Shown here: in pieces, positions 11,601 through 24,231 of the stretch
Layout: every line of letters begins with the position of its first letter
How positions within the stretch are numbered: position 1 is the stretch's first letter
Assembly (NCBI GenBank): GCA_036873135.1
Contig: JAPTYO010000007.1
Coordinates: 18,830,763 to 18,894,762 of the forward strand
DNA: 64,000 nt
From: Clarkia xantiana subsp. parviflora
Taxonomy: Eukaryota > Streptophyta > Magnoliopsida > Myrtales > Onagraceae
Direction of reading: 5' to 3'
Position numbers and translations under genes: made by a program
Notes under the pieces: model-generated
Database searches by the model: none
The model's input: the letters and a program-made list of their open reading frames with translations, nothing else
Told to the model about the DNA's origin: nothing

Positions 11601-12495
11601 AAAGCAGTTACAATTTGCATTTTGCTTAAGGACACCGTTGATAAGGTTATTGATCTATTATTTGCCTTTTGCTACTTTCTGTGTTCTAGGATGGAAAAGC
11701 CTTACCTAATGGACCCATTGTTATATCTCCTGACGGACTATTCCCGTCCTTGTACCGAGAAGGTAATTTTTTCTCAATTGTTGCTTCAATTTGGAAGATA
11801 AAGTTACATAATTTTTTACATAGCCTTTTTTCCCCTTATTCTTCTGAACAATGGTGACAGTTATTAGAAGAGCACCTCATGAATTCAAGATTGCATGTCT
11901 TGAGGTAAATATCAAATTGCTGTTTGGGTTCAGATTGGATAAGAATTCATCATGTTGCATCTCAGCATCATCGTGCTTTCCTTTTTTGCAGGATATAAAA
12001 GCACTTTTTCCTGCTGATTACAATCCCTTCTATGCGGGTTTCGGGAACAGAGACACAGATGAACTTAGTTACCGGAAGATTGGTATCCCAAAGGGCAAAA
12101 TATTCATTATCAACCCTAAGGTAACCTTGCAATATTAATCTCCATTATATGAAGTGTAATGTTAGATTGTTATAATGTGAATGGTGATGCTAGAATATCA
12201 TTCTTATCTCCATTTAATTTATTTTGCTTGTCAGGGCGAGGTAGCAATCAGTCACCGCATCGATGCCAAATCATACACATCATTGCACACACTTGTGAAC
12301 GACATGTTCCCACCAACCTCACTTGTCGAGCAGGTGAGATTTTCTCTCTTTTTTTTTTTACCCAAGTTGGTAATATTATCATAATTTTTTTCTTTTTTAC
12401 ACGACTTGAGGCCTTTTACAATGACATTGCAGCTGCAGGAAGATTATAACTCATGGAATTATTGGAAGATGCCATTGCCTGAGATTGAGTGCTAA
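8631..12495 (+). CDS. PAH: phosphatidate phosphatase PAH (lipin family)
   Basis: PAH enzymes dephosphorylate phosphatidate to diacylglycerol at the ER and restrain phospholipid synthesis; this is the plant lipin. I read ten coding exons: 8631-9879, 10177-10787, 10888-10961, 11251-11335, 11480-11566, 11690-11762, 11861-11904, 11992-12120, 12235-12333 and 12439-12495. Together they are 2508 nt, 835 residues, with every junction in frame. The N-LIP domain begins right at the start ([20 protein letters not shown]), which is why I prefer this ATG over the in-frame one 18 codons upstream. The middle is acidic and low-complexity. The C-LIP domain carries the HAD catalytic motif DVDGT at residues 638-642 and then [20 protein letters not shown]. 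The protein is somewhat shorter than the roughly 900-residue Arabidopsis homologues, mainly in the variable middle. Intron 4 has a GC donor. Orthology to PAH1 or PAH2 cannot be decided. Confidence 0.96.
11336..11479 (+). other. GC-AG intron of PAH
   Basis: The exon ends ...GCAATAAAG and the intron begins GCACGT. The acceptor TTATTTCAG ends at 11479. Only the GC donor keeps the reading frame and the conserved [16 protein letters not shown] junction. The nearest GT, five bases further on, would shift the frame. Confidence 0.8.
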
Positions 12496-13236
12496 CAACT
12501 CATGGCTTTCCTTTCCATTCCATCAAGAGGAGCATCAACATGCAAAAGCGTCTTGTTTTTGGTTTCATTCATCAAGCTCCTCTGACTCGAGTAGCTTTCA
12601 CATCTCTTATTGATTCTCTCTTCTGTAGCTTAGGCTTATTAGGAAGCAAGGAGCTCCAGTTTATGATTATTGTTGTTCTGAGTTATGAGTGCAAATCTGC
12701 TGCTGATTTTGGCTGAAACTGTTGTTGAGTCCTGGAAAAGCCAACACCAGAAGCAGATTCGGACAAACACGGACAATACTTGTAAATGTATAGTATGTTA
12801 GCGCAATGAACAGACAGTTGTAGCAAAATTTGTTTATCGTCTCGATACTTTGTCAGTTTTGTTCTGTGAAGATGGCTGCTGTGTTGATGTTGGGTCTTGT
12901 TCATGTGTTTGATCTAAGATTGCTAGTTATGCATAATCATTGATAAAGTTTTACCTTACCTATTTTTGTTGTAATTCTGGGCAAAGATAAGATACTACTA
13001 CAGCGTGCCATTATCCCGTTACCTTTAGGATTCTAGATGCTATACAGTGAGCTTGATTCTCTGGTATGAACCTATGAGGTGTCTTTAAAATTCTAAGTTC
13101 GTCACTGCTTCCCACTCAGGTTCAATCTCGATCCGAACTAAGCGTTTATTTGAGTTCAACCAGGTTCTGGGGTAACTAGTAGGCTAATTATTAGGTTAGT
13201 TTGGTGTTTACACTAATTCAGTCATTAGTCAATTGT
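12496..13236. other. PAH 3' UTR and intergenic
   Basis: Sequence after the stop stays of moderate GC for about 450 bases, fitting a 3' UTR. T-rich and 'ataaag' stretches near 12940-12990 could serve polyadenylation. No further gene is supported. Confidence 0.4.
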
Positions 13237-13245
13237 ATTTTTTTA

Positions 13246-14049
13246 GTCAATAACTTATGAAAGGTCTGAAATAATGGTCCATGTTAACCGTTGAGATCTG
13301 AAGTTTCAAATGTTAATATGGAAGGTCTGAAATTTCAACTTTGTTGATTTTAGGTTTTCCATCCATTTTTATGATTAAATTTAACAGAATTGTGTAAAAT
13401 AACATTCTTGCCCCTTTTAATATTTTGTTTTATTTAATATCTTATTTGAGAAAATGCGAAATGACAAAATTACCCCTGAAGTCAAATTAAAACAACCATG
13501 GCTCCGGTCACCGCCACTCGGCTCCGGCCACCACCACCTCGGCTCCGGCGACCACCACCTCGGCTCCGGCGGCCACCACCCAACTCCGACGACTGCCGCC
13601 ACGACTCCGATTAGGCCCAAATCGGAACCACCTTTCTCGATTGGGCCCAAATCAGAGCCGTGGTGGCAGCCGCCGGAGTTGGGTGGTGGTCACGGAGCCG
13701 AGGTGGTGGTCGCCGGAGTCGGGGTGGCGGTCGCCGGAGCTAGGGTGGCGGTCGCCGGAGCCGGGGTGGTGATGCCCGGAGCCGTGGTGGCTTTAAGGGC
13801 ATTTTCGTTTTTTTCATTTCAAGCATGTGAGGAGCACACTTTGATATTAGGGCATTTTTGGAATTTTATTTTATTTTCGTCACATGCCAAGCACGTGACC
13901 AACTTCCATCAGTTTTAACGGAAAAAATTAACGGAGACCTCTTATATCAACAAAGTTAAAACCTCAGACCTCTCATATCAACATTTGAAACTTTAGACCT
14001 CTCCGGTTATCATAGGCCAAACTTTAGACATTTCATAGGTTATTAACCT
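13246..14049. mobile_element. MULE-type foldback element with GC-rich core
   Basis: The arms (about 13246-13375 and 13915-14049) are inverted copies: GTCAATAACTTATGAAAGGT on the left against the reverse complement of the right end, AGGTTAATAACCTATGAAAT. A 9-bp target duplication flanks them, ATTTTTTTA at 13237-13245 and ATTTTTCTA at 14050-14058 (8 of 9 identical). A 9-bp duplication with long inverted arms is the Mutator pattern. The core, 13498-13795, is very GC-rich and itself folds back: ccaccacctcggctccgg units on the left against ccggagccgaggtggtgg on the right. An open frame of 154 codons crosses the core, but its Gly/His/Val repeats reflect the repeat units, not a protein family. Confidence 0.8.
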
Positions 14050-14305
14050 ATTTTTCTAAAACCATAATAAGAAAAGTTTCAAAAATCCGAGTAAAAGTTG
14101 GTTAACAAAGATGGGTCAACTTTCTCACAAGGATATAATTTAGGGTTAAGAACCTATTTACGGTCCCAACTTTTAACTCACGTTGTTTTTTGGTGTCTAA
14201 TGATTAAATTGTTACTTTTGTGTATCATTTCATTTTAGTTGTATTTTGGTGTTTCACTTGTATTTTCCTCTTCACTCACTATCTCTTTACACAAAATTAC
14301 CAATA

Positions 14306-14325
14306 CCCCCCCCCCCCCCCCCCCC
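14306..14325. repeat. poly-C tract of 20
   Basis: An uninterrupted run of 20 C lies in AT-rich sequence about 550 bases upstream of the next gene. The length may be unreliable in the assembly. Confidence 0.9.
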
Positions 14326-14874
14326 AACTTGAATATTCAAAGCCAGATTTACTGGAGGGGACTTGACCAGCTTCTCGGTGATGATCCCGGCAAAGTGACG
14401 GTCCCCATAAGATGACATGAATGGAGTGAGCGTGCAGGAGTGTTCGAATTTGACAGTCGGTTTCTCCGAAATTGAGTTCTATACCGATATACTAAAAAAC
14501 AATCAAAATAAAATCTGAAACTGAGAGAGTAAATAGTTTATTAACCATATATAATTTAGGGGACACGATGTAATTTTCCCGAAAAAGAAGGGTATCTTGG
14601 TAAATTGATATACTAATGGCGCGAAATCAAAGGTCCAACGAAATATTCTCGAAACTGAAACGAACTAAAAATGACGTATGCGTCGTCTCTAGTCATCGCA
14701 AATTCTTCACTTTTCTCATTCAAAGTTTCCTCAGTTACATTCTTATTCTTCTTTCGTTAGCCGGAATCGCAGAGGCATTTGGATCAAATCGGTAGTTTCG
14801 TTCCCTAATTTGACAGTAATCGGTGGTTCAGTACTGGATTTGTCGTATAAAATCCGTGTAGATTAGTGGCGGGG

Positions 14875-17800
14875 ATGTCGTGGATAAAGTCAGCGGTATA
14901 CAAAGCAGTCGAAGTAGGAGGAAACAACCCTCTGACCAGAACCGTATTCGATTACGCCGATACCGTCGTGCACCATGCCGGTAATGCGGTTGCCGAGGGC
15001 GCTAAGCTGCTTCAGGTTTTCATCTTCACCTTTCGTATTCATGTGTTGCCGTGTTAGATGCGTTGGTGGAGAATTTGAGGAATATTCTATAGAAATGAAA
15101 ATCTCATGTAGCTTTCCTCCTGAAGTTCTTATACTGCCCGATTTAGTTTGACTTTTGGATTGGATTCCTGCCATTACTGAGTTAATATAAGAATAACTAG
15201 TTTGGTTTGCTGCCTCGCTTGATATTTTAGAATCATAGCTTCGTTAAATGGAACTTCAATGGCGGATGTGGCAATGGGCATTTGGAATGAGGTTTTACAG
15301 CAATAATATGCTTTCTACTTTCCTGTAGATTTCATTATGTTCGATTTCTCTGGTGATATGTAAAGTTCATAGTTTCCAGATTTTGAATCTTGGTGCTATT
15401 AAGAGCTTGCCCTGAGCTGCATGTATAACGGTTTGTCTGGTTATGTTATTCTAATTTTGTTGATATCAGTATAGTCAATGAACATGCATTTTCGAACAGG
15501 GCAGCCGGAGTTTCCAAAGCTTTAAACAAACAGTCAAAAGACTTGAAGAGGTCTCCGTCTCATGTAGGGGACTAGAGAGGGTTCAACTTTTAAGGAGATG
15601 GTTGGTTGCACTTAAAGAAATTGAGAGAATATCTGCATATGCAAATGAAAATAATATTACCGGTGATGATGAAACCAATTTCTTCAGGACACCCACATTG
15701 GTGAGACTACTCTTATCTAGGACAGTTTCTTATATTAATGGTTTTAAGGCTTTGCGACAAGTCTCTGGTACTAGTTTTTAGTTTCTGTTAATAAGAGTCT
15801 ATTTATGATAATTGAAACAAGTTAACTTGAGGAATGATCAAATTTGGAAACCGAACAACTCAATGCATTTCTCCTGGTCTGGGTGGTTGACATAGTTGTT
15901 CACTGAATTAATCCTATTTGATATTTGTAGGTATACTATTATGATCCTGATCTTGGGGATGGTCCTCGCAATTTTCGTGATGTCTTTCTCCATAGTCAAG
16001 CCCTTGAAGGCATCACTTTGTCTATGGTGAGTCGTAGTTTATGCAAAGTAGGAATACTCATTCCATTGTTATTGTTATATGTTGAAATAGACACTCCACC
16101 GTGAGTCTGTAATACCACACCGGATGGAATTTGTATACTAGAGTAGTATATAAGCAAGTGGGCCACCTCCTCCTGTTGCTAAAAGGGAAAAGTATGTAAA
16201 ACATGCAACATGTTTAAAAAAGATGGTTTTATGGACCAATATATTTTAAAACGTACAACATGTTTGAAAAAGATGGTTTTATGGACAAAAATATTTTAAA
16301 ATGTACAACAAGCTTACAAAAGATGGTAAAATGATGTATCGTCCACTTGTTGTCACTAGTCTCATTAAGTGGACACGTGCGGATCACGTTTTTAAAAAAG
16401 TATCTACATCCACCCATTAATAATCATTACTATGTATAAATTAATTTCTTACTTTAATTTTTTTTTTTTCTAAAAATGTGTCACGCACGTGTTCACTTAA
16501 TGAGACTATGGATAACAAGTGGACGGTATGTCATTTTAACATCTTTTGTAAGCTTGTTGTACATTTTAATACATATTTGTCCATAAAACCATCATTTTCA
16601 AACATGTTGTACATTTTAAAACATATTGGTCCATAAAACCATCTTTTTCAAACATGTTGCATGTTTTACATACTTTTCCCTTGCTAAAATGGCTAGATAT
16701 AGAAAAAGCTAAACTTGGAAAATAATAATTACAAAATATACAAAGATTATGCTACTATATTTGACATTATACAAGTTATAATTGTTAGTGCAACTGCTAG
16801 CAGCACTAAGCCTTCATACTATCTAGTAAATTATAGATTATTTTTTAGTTTTACTTGCCATGACAGATTTAGGATTCTAATTATGCTAGTAACTTAGTTC
16901 CATAATAATTAGAAATAAATGTTCATCCCAGCTTTAGGGGTTCAGCCAGCTAAAAGGTTTTAGATTGCATATAGTTCTAGCTTTTTTGTAGCTCATGTTG
17001 TTACAAGTATAGATACGTTTCACCAGTTACTAGATTAATTTTGAGGTGGAATATGATACTGTGAATCAAATGAAATATTACGGGTTAGATATTTAGGGAA
17101 CATGGCCGAATAATATATATAGGGCACAGTTTTCTACATTTGTCTATCACTACCGGGTTTGTATTTGCTGATGCTCAGAGTTTAACCGCAGGTTACTTCT
17201 TTTGTTGATTCAGATACTTGAAAGGCCAAATGAGGAAGAAGTTTCTTTACTCCTGGAACTATATAGGTGATTCCCCGCTCTTTTAGATGTGCAAATACAT
17301 TTATTTATTTGACTTGTCTTTGCAGCCTATAGGAATTCATTTTGCTTCTCATCTAATAAATTGCTTCATTTGTGTTTCTGTAGGCTCTGCCTTGATGGAG
17401 GATCAGAAGTTCACAACACTGTCGTGAGCAGCATACAGGATTTAGCTAAAGCCTTTTCAAGATATCAAGAAGAAGTACTGGTATGTCTGATATGCACATG
17501 TTCTGTGCACACTTCAGCATGATATTTTGCTTTTGTTGTTTGGATCTGTATACTCAATGGTAAAGTTTCTAAATTACAGTAGGCTGAAGAAGCACTATGC
17601 TGTCATAGAGTAAAACAGAAAGGGAGTTCCTTCTATCCTGTATAGGGAACAGTGGAGATAAAAGTTCTTAACTTCTTATATGTGTTTCCCAGGTCAGGCG
17701 AGAAGAGTTGCTTCAATTTGCCCAAGCTGCAGTTTCAGGGATCAAGTTAAATGCTGATATCTTAAGGTAGTTATTCTATGAACTGGTGGATATGGCCTCT

Positions 17801-20800
17801 TTTGATTACATTTTATCTTTCAGTTTTTAGTTCCATTTTCAGTTGGAATCTACCTTTTCCAAGAAATCATTTTGAATCAACCTTTTGTATATGCATTTAA
17901 TGTACATATTTTGGATGTTATTTATTGATTGAAAAATATGTTATCTTCAAGTGACTTTTCCCTTACTTCTCTGACCGTTTCATTTTCGTTCAGGATAGAT
18001 GCTGAAGCCTCGACTCTGAAAGAAAGACTTGATAAACTACCAGATCATATGCCGGATGTAGGTCAGGGAAAATCAGCTGAAGAGACTTCTGTTGGAACGA
18101 TAGAGGTTTGGCTAATTATCAGTTATGAAGGAACTTTACCGAGTTTACTCCAAACTGGAGAAACTCTAAGTCTAATGGGAGTCTTGTCTTTTCTGATTCC
18201 TCAAAGCATATGAGATGCATGGTACCACGATCATAAGTTAGGGCAAAACATTCAGCATTAACTGATATATTTAGTTAGATCTGAAGAGATTATTGCTTGA
18301 GACCATTGTTTTCTTAATCGTGTTTCCAAATTTCGCATCCTTTTGGTTTCATAAGTAGATTAAGCATGATTCATCCGATATTGATAGTAGCTGCGTAGGA
18401 TGATATTGAAGATAATTTTGGAACATCGATTCTCACTGATTGGGATCCAGCAATGAAATAAAGATGATGAAAATCAGACCGTTTGGTTTAGGAATGACAT
18501 CCATGCTGATGTAGTTACAGCCTCTATCTGATTTCAGACTTAATATATATACCCCTGGAACATTTCAATTAAAATATCATACTAACCATCAAGAATCGCG
18601 TGGAGCGTGGTTTTGTTTGATTTTAATGCTACAGACTAATCACTCCATTTTTAGTTACTTTAATGTTTTGAGGACATTTTCCAGAGCAGGCTTTAGAAGA
18701 TGCTCGGACACAAGTTCAGCTATGTTCTACAATGGAGCTACTATTACTCAGAAAGAAATCTCTTAGAGGGGCCGATTCTCCTGAGGATCACACTGACAAG
18801 GTGACCTTCCATTTATAAGTTTATGAATTAATCAAGTTAACTGTTTATTTCAACATTTGATAGAAGTTGCGCCTTGCATAGACCTCTGATGATATTATGT
18901 TTTAATAATATTGGATATAATATGGGTGGAATGGACTGCAAATGTAAGAGCTAGTGCTTAATCATTTACTCTTTGACATCATCAATGAGAAAAAAAATTC
19001 CTATGCAAATTATCTATATGACTGCTGGATTTGATTTTCTGTAATTTTGGTAACCACAGGAGGCATAAATGACATGTTCAGTTAAGAATTCGGTTTTTTT
19101 TTTGTTTTTTTATTTTATGTTGAGTCATCATAGTGCTTCAAATCATTTGCAGATTGAAAAGTTAAAGATCTTATCTGAATCTCTTGCTAATTCTTCATCA
19201 AAAGCTGAGAAGCGCATCGCCGAGAGCAGGTTCCAATTTTACACACACACATATCGTGTTTATACTTTTAGAAGTGCAAAAGAGAAGATGCTAATACTTC
19301 CACATAATTGTATAATGAAAAACTGAATTGATCAAACGTTTTAACATAGTTAAATATGTACTGAAAAATGTTATTATGATCCTTTTCTGGAGATATTTTC
19401 TTGTAGAATTGAACAAGCAGCGCATACAACACTAAGTTGCTCATTCTCACTTTGTTCCTTCTGTGAGTAGTGTTATTTGAATTTTCATTGAATCTGACAT
19501 TTGAAATTTTCTCATTTTTGTCCAATAGATACCAAAAAGAGGAAGCACTCAGCTTTCGTATGACTAAAACTGAAGAAATTAACAAGGTTGAGAAGGTGCA
19601 GCCAGTGATATTCATCTTGCAAATACGGAAACTATTATGATAACTAAGCATAAATTGATGTCATCAAACCTGTTGTCACTTCTATTTTCTTTGCAGTCTA
19701 GCATCTGATGAATGTGCAACACATAAAGTTTCATCTCACTCCTGTTGTTTATGGGGGATTTTTTTAGTATTGTCACCTTTCACTTTCTCGACTTTTCCAG
19801 GAAATGTCTACCCAGATCAGAGACCTTGGGCATCAAAAAGATGAACTTGAAGCTTCATTGAAAAAGGTCCTTTTTTATTTACTGTCCTGTCTTTGCATAA
19901 GGGTAGATGGGTCAAATATTAATTCTTTGTTGGAGTATCATCGCTTTTGCTTCGTTTGTTGTATCAAGAGACTGCCTAATGGCCATACCCTTCCTCTATA
20001 TCTTCTGTGTACTGAAGAATAAATGTATTGTTTATCAAATGTTTTATGCTTTGTTATAGGTCAATGCCTCAATTTCTGCTGCTCGTGCTCGGCTACAGAA
20101 TGCCAGAGAAGAGAGGGAGCAATTTGAAGAAGCAAGTAATCAGTTTCTTCTGCACCTGAAGACCAAGGTATCTATGCTTCGACTTAACCTATCAATTACT
20201 GATCCTTGGAAATTCATCAAGCATTTTATAGGACATAATCGGCTGTAGGAAGATGAGCTTGCAAGATCAATTCTTGCATTCAGGGTGGAATCGGGTGTTG
20301 TTACTACATGGATCAACTTTTTGCAAGATACACAGTCTCTCGAGAAATCCTTCTCAGAGCATAATGAGAAACAAGTCAGGTAGTTAACTTTATGCAACGA
20401 CAAAGCAATTGAAATATCTCTTATATATATACATATATTTCTAGAAAAAAAAAGTTACAAGCCATAACCTATCATAAGCATTTCATATTTTTAATGACTC
20501 TTCATTTACAAATTAAAGCGGTGATTTGGAGAAATACGGCGAGTATTTTATGAACTTGGTAGCTCAACTTCTCCCAACTTACAAGGTATGGTACTACTAA
20601 GTCTCTCAATATTGTATGCCTTCTACTGCTAAACTATTTTTGGTACGTTCTCATCGCTGAACAGGAAGGTTTAGGTGCATTGTTGTCTTCTTTGAAAAAA
20701 CTAATAGAGGAATTTGACACAACTCCAAGGTATTGGTTTACACGTCTAGTGGATATATGTACTTAGATAGCAAATTTGTGTCTTAAATCTATTTCCAATC

Positions 20801-21373
20801 AGGGTAGAAGAGCCGATTATAAAAGACGGAAAGATGATCAGGCCGACCAAAAGAATTGAAGAAGACTATCTGGATATTGAAGCTAAGGTTAGTAGTCTCA
20901 GATGTAGTGCATCAATATGGAGTGCTCAATGTAACGGCTTTGAATTTGTGTATTAGGTCTCAATCATCCTCAGCATTGTCGAGACGATGAAAAAGCAGTT
21001 CTTTATTCAATCCGAAGTTATTTTCAGGAAAGATGAGCAAGATGTGAAGGAGCTGTTTGAGTCGATTGAAAAGATAAAAAACGATATCGAATCGCTCAAC
21101 AGACCCTTGTTCGAAGTCGATACTCCAGTGTTGACACCATCGAGCACCATGAGCAGTTATCCAAAGCCATTTTCAATCTTCACAGAGGAATACAGCTCAG
21201 TTGATAAACAAAAAGCGAAAGCAACAAAAGTCTCTACGCCCGGGGCCAAGGGAAAATCGCCTCGGCTGGGTGACCAGATAAATCTGGAGTTAGAACTCGG
21301 TGAGACTGATAGCGAGTTATCGGCTAAGGAAATTGGGGAGTGGGAGTATGATCTCGGAAAAGAAGTCTACTGA
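14875..21373 (+). CDS. conserved plant coiled-coil protein, function unknown
   Basis: I reconstruct 17 exons: 14875-15015, 15500-15700, 15931-16026, 17214-17266, 17384-17480, 17693-17766, 17994-18105, 18687-18800, 19153-19229, 19529-19595, 19801-19866, 20060-20167, 20249-20379, 20519-20585, 20665-20729, 20803-20887 and 20957-21373. They total 1971 nt and 656 residues, all in frame. The acceptor of exon 8 could also be three bases later. The N-terminus ([20 protein letters not shown]) and a following [20 protein letters not shown] block are typical of a family conserved in land plants. The remainder is dominated by long charged helices (for example [27 protein letters not shown]), predicted coiled coil. 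No signal peptide or membrane segment is visible. The tail is acidic. The role is unknown; a BAR-like or tethering function would be a guess. Confidence 0.88.
16185..16680. mobile_element. palindromic MULE-type MITE inside an intron
   Basis: The element lies in intron 3 of the coiled-coil gene. It starts GGGAAAAGTATGTAAAACAT and ends with the inverted copy of that sequence. The arms are almost complementary for about 190 bases each, leaving a short AT-rich loop near 16395-16475. An exact 9-bp target duplication, TTGCTAAAA, occurs at 16176-16184 and 16681-16689. The intron it sits in is 1.19 kb, much longer than most of its neighbours. Confidence 0.93.
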
Positions 21374-21420
21374 TTATTATGTACATAATGCAAGTCTACT
21401 GATTATTATGTACATAATGC
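21363..21420 (+). repeat. 29-bp exact tandem duplication across a stop codon
   Basis: Two identical 29-bp units (aagtctactgattattatg + tacataatgc) occupy 21363-21391 and 21392-21420. The first carries the last codons and the TGA of the coiled-coil gene; the second is entirely in the 3' UTR. The protein end is unaffected. Confidence 0.97.
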
Positions 21421-22541
21421 ATCAGATTGAATGAGAAGATTCAACTGAGTCTGATTACAAGCGAGATTTTGCATCTCGTTAATTAGAGTGTATAGATGTT
21501 GAAGAAAATGTAAATTTTTGTAGAGTATTAACAACATTAACCATTGTACATCTGCAGTACAGTCCAGCTTAATTCTGTTATTAATATATGATGGCTGGAA
21601 GATTATATCAATCTCTGTAAATTATTAAGAAGATCAGATGCAAAAAATTGTATGGTGAGGAGGATAGGATTCAATAATTGATGCAATCTTTTTTACTAAA
21701 TTAAATTATCGGGTTGAATTTAATTGAAGGACCTATGGAAGATTCAGAGTTTGGTCAGTGAGATATTGGTAGAGAAAGATGAGAGATCTATCTATCTGGC
21801 ACGTGATCACGTCAGTGGTTACTAGTTACGACTTACGATTCCAGCCTCCCAGTGACTGCCGTGTGGCCCGTGCACGTGCACCCTGGGATATTTCTGAGAT
21901 ATTTAGAGGTCCACGTCAGCTCTAAAAGGTAAAAAGTACCACCGACCACGATATTTTTTTTTTTAATATTTTCTATTTGGGTAAAATGGTACCACGAGCT
22001 TTGACAGCATCTCTGTCTAGACTAGATATTTTGGTCGTTTCAAGATCCTCATAAGATCAAGTGCCACGAGATTGACAGCCGCCCTTTATAGTGATATTTT
22101 GGTTGTTTAAGATCTCGAGTCCGAGATATAAGGGAGGATATGTGTAAAAGATGTTATCTGTTTCAATAATCAATTAAGTAATGGTGCATTGTTTACTGAT
22201 CAAGATATACAGTGTTAGTTGTCATTTTGTCTCTATGGTGCGGTACATTATAAAAAATTAATGAAGGGTGCATTGTTACTTGTAAACAAATTATGAGGTG
22301 TGTTAATGAGGTGTCGTTATCTTTTTTTATCTTCTTCAACAACATTATCTTCACCTTCTTCAGTATTAAAAAAAAAATTATATTATAGTAAGAACAAAAC
22401 TTTAAACCAGCTCTTAGGTACTGACTGAACTCAACAGACAGATGGATTCAATCTGATTTTGCAAAAAATTTTAAAAAAAATTAACTTTTAAGGATGATGA
22501 TGAATGCTATAAATATAATTTAAATAATATTTATGTTTAGG

Positions 22542-22579
<38 letters not shown>

Positions 22580-24231
22580 ACATAGTAGCGGAGCAGGGTC
22601 CGAAGTTAGAGGTTGTAAGAGTAATCAATTTATTTTTACCCATATACCAACTTAAAAAAAAAAAAATCCAAACACTAATATGTGTCGAAATTTAAACCAA
22701 AGAATTAAAGAAACGAGAGTTTAGAAGAAAAAAATCGAAAGAATTAAATAAATTCTAGATTCTAAAAAAATTATAAAATCATATAAATCTTAAATTCCAA
22801 AACTCGATTGAATTGTGTGTACAGTTTTACCCATCTAAACTTTACAGTCAACCCTATAAATTTTTAAGAAAAAAATTCATAAAGTTACATAAAACATTTA
22901 CATTACAGTAAAAAAAAATCAACAACCAAAATGAAAAAAAAAAAAAAAAAAAAAAAAAAACGTGGCGGTTCAGAACAACGATGCTCGAAATGTTTTTGGG
23001 ATGGAGCCGCTATTTCAAACAGCGGCTGTGTGATTATTTTGGCATTTGCTTAAATTTCGGCACATTTTGGTATTTGGATTTTTTTAGGTTGCTATAAGAG
23101 TAAATATTTCAAAATATTGTATACAAATAAATATTTACAAAATTGAAAAATAAATTAAATATAATGAGTTAATAGTATATATGTATACATAACATTCATA
23201 GTTAATGTTGCAATACTTTCATATTTAAATGCAGGATGCAATATTCATTTTTTCATAAAATTAGGAGGCAAAATTTACATATTCATTAGTATATAGATTA
23301 ATTTTTATAAAATTGAGGGGTGCAAATCAACTGTACGTAGCTACGTTTGATGACACGATCAAGTCATAATTATTATTAAATAAAAATATAAATGGAAAAT
23401 AATGTAATAATCAATGAATATATAATATCTTGATTCTTACAATATTTGTCAATGTAAAAAAGAATATTGTACTAAAGTCTGAAATAAGGCAAATATAACG
23501 GATTCACAGATTCATATCTCCTGCCCACTTTTTGTGTTTCAGATCGTATCTTACCGTTAAAATTTTGATATATATTCTTAAATTTAATATTTTCTCTTTA
23601 AGGTCCCCAATCTCAATAATGTTTCATGAAAAAAAAAACACTAAATTAAATTACATCTAGAGAACATTGTGTTAAGATTTTAATAGTAATGCACCATGTA
23701 GATAGAAAGAGTATAACATGAGATTTGTTTTCAAATATAAGACACCAAACATCCAACTATCCCAAATATATTTCATTCTCCAAATCGATAAACTTTCATG
23801 ACCGTTCCAACGAAATACTATAATAATTATTTGTTACGTAGCTTCAAGGTTGCATTTTCCCATTTCTTGTTTTTCTTGGCATAAGCAAGGGCCCCTATAT
23901 ATACATATGTCTAGGTCTATGTATATATATATCTCGTGGCAAGATATATATATTGTTTTATTGTCAAGAATCTGCCTGTTTAATTAATCCATATATATAT
24001 ATATTTTATACAAAAAGCGTGAGTCAAGTAAAACTCATATATTATAATCTGGATTATTTATGAATTAATATAACTTACATCTTTAATATGTGGATGGATT
24101 AACACAATGACGTCGCGAATGAGGTATATGATTTCCAAGACTAAAACCCATGCTATATATATACATATACTTATAACTCACATACACATTGCTTCACCTT
24201 CATTTCCACCATAAAAAATTCATACATAGAC
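21421..24231. other. AT-rich intergenic region
   Basis: No gene is supported here. It holds a (TA)n run at about 22541-22577, a 28-32 base poly-A run at about 22932-22961, and at about 23498-23640 half of a MITE family also seen at 38830 and near 55440 ('aacggattcaca...atcgtatcttaccgttaa'). The last 120 bases before 24232 include 'tatatatatac' at about 24153, a reasonable TATA region for the next gene. Confidence 0.45.

Noticed and set aside
13454..13918. 154-codon frame with Gly/His and Val/Ala/Gly repeats
   Set aside because: It is the translation of GC-rich repeat units inside a MULE-type element, not a protein family.
19268..19651. 127-codon minus-strand frame
   Set aside because: It runs antisense over exons and introns of the coiled-coil gene, whose plus-strand splice structure is in frame throughout.
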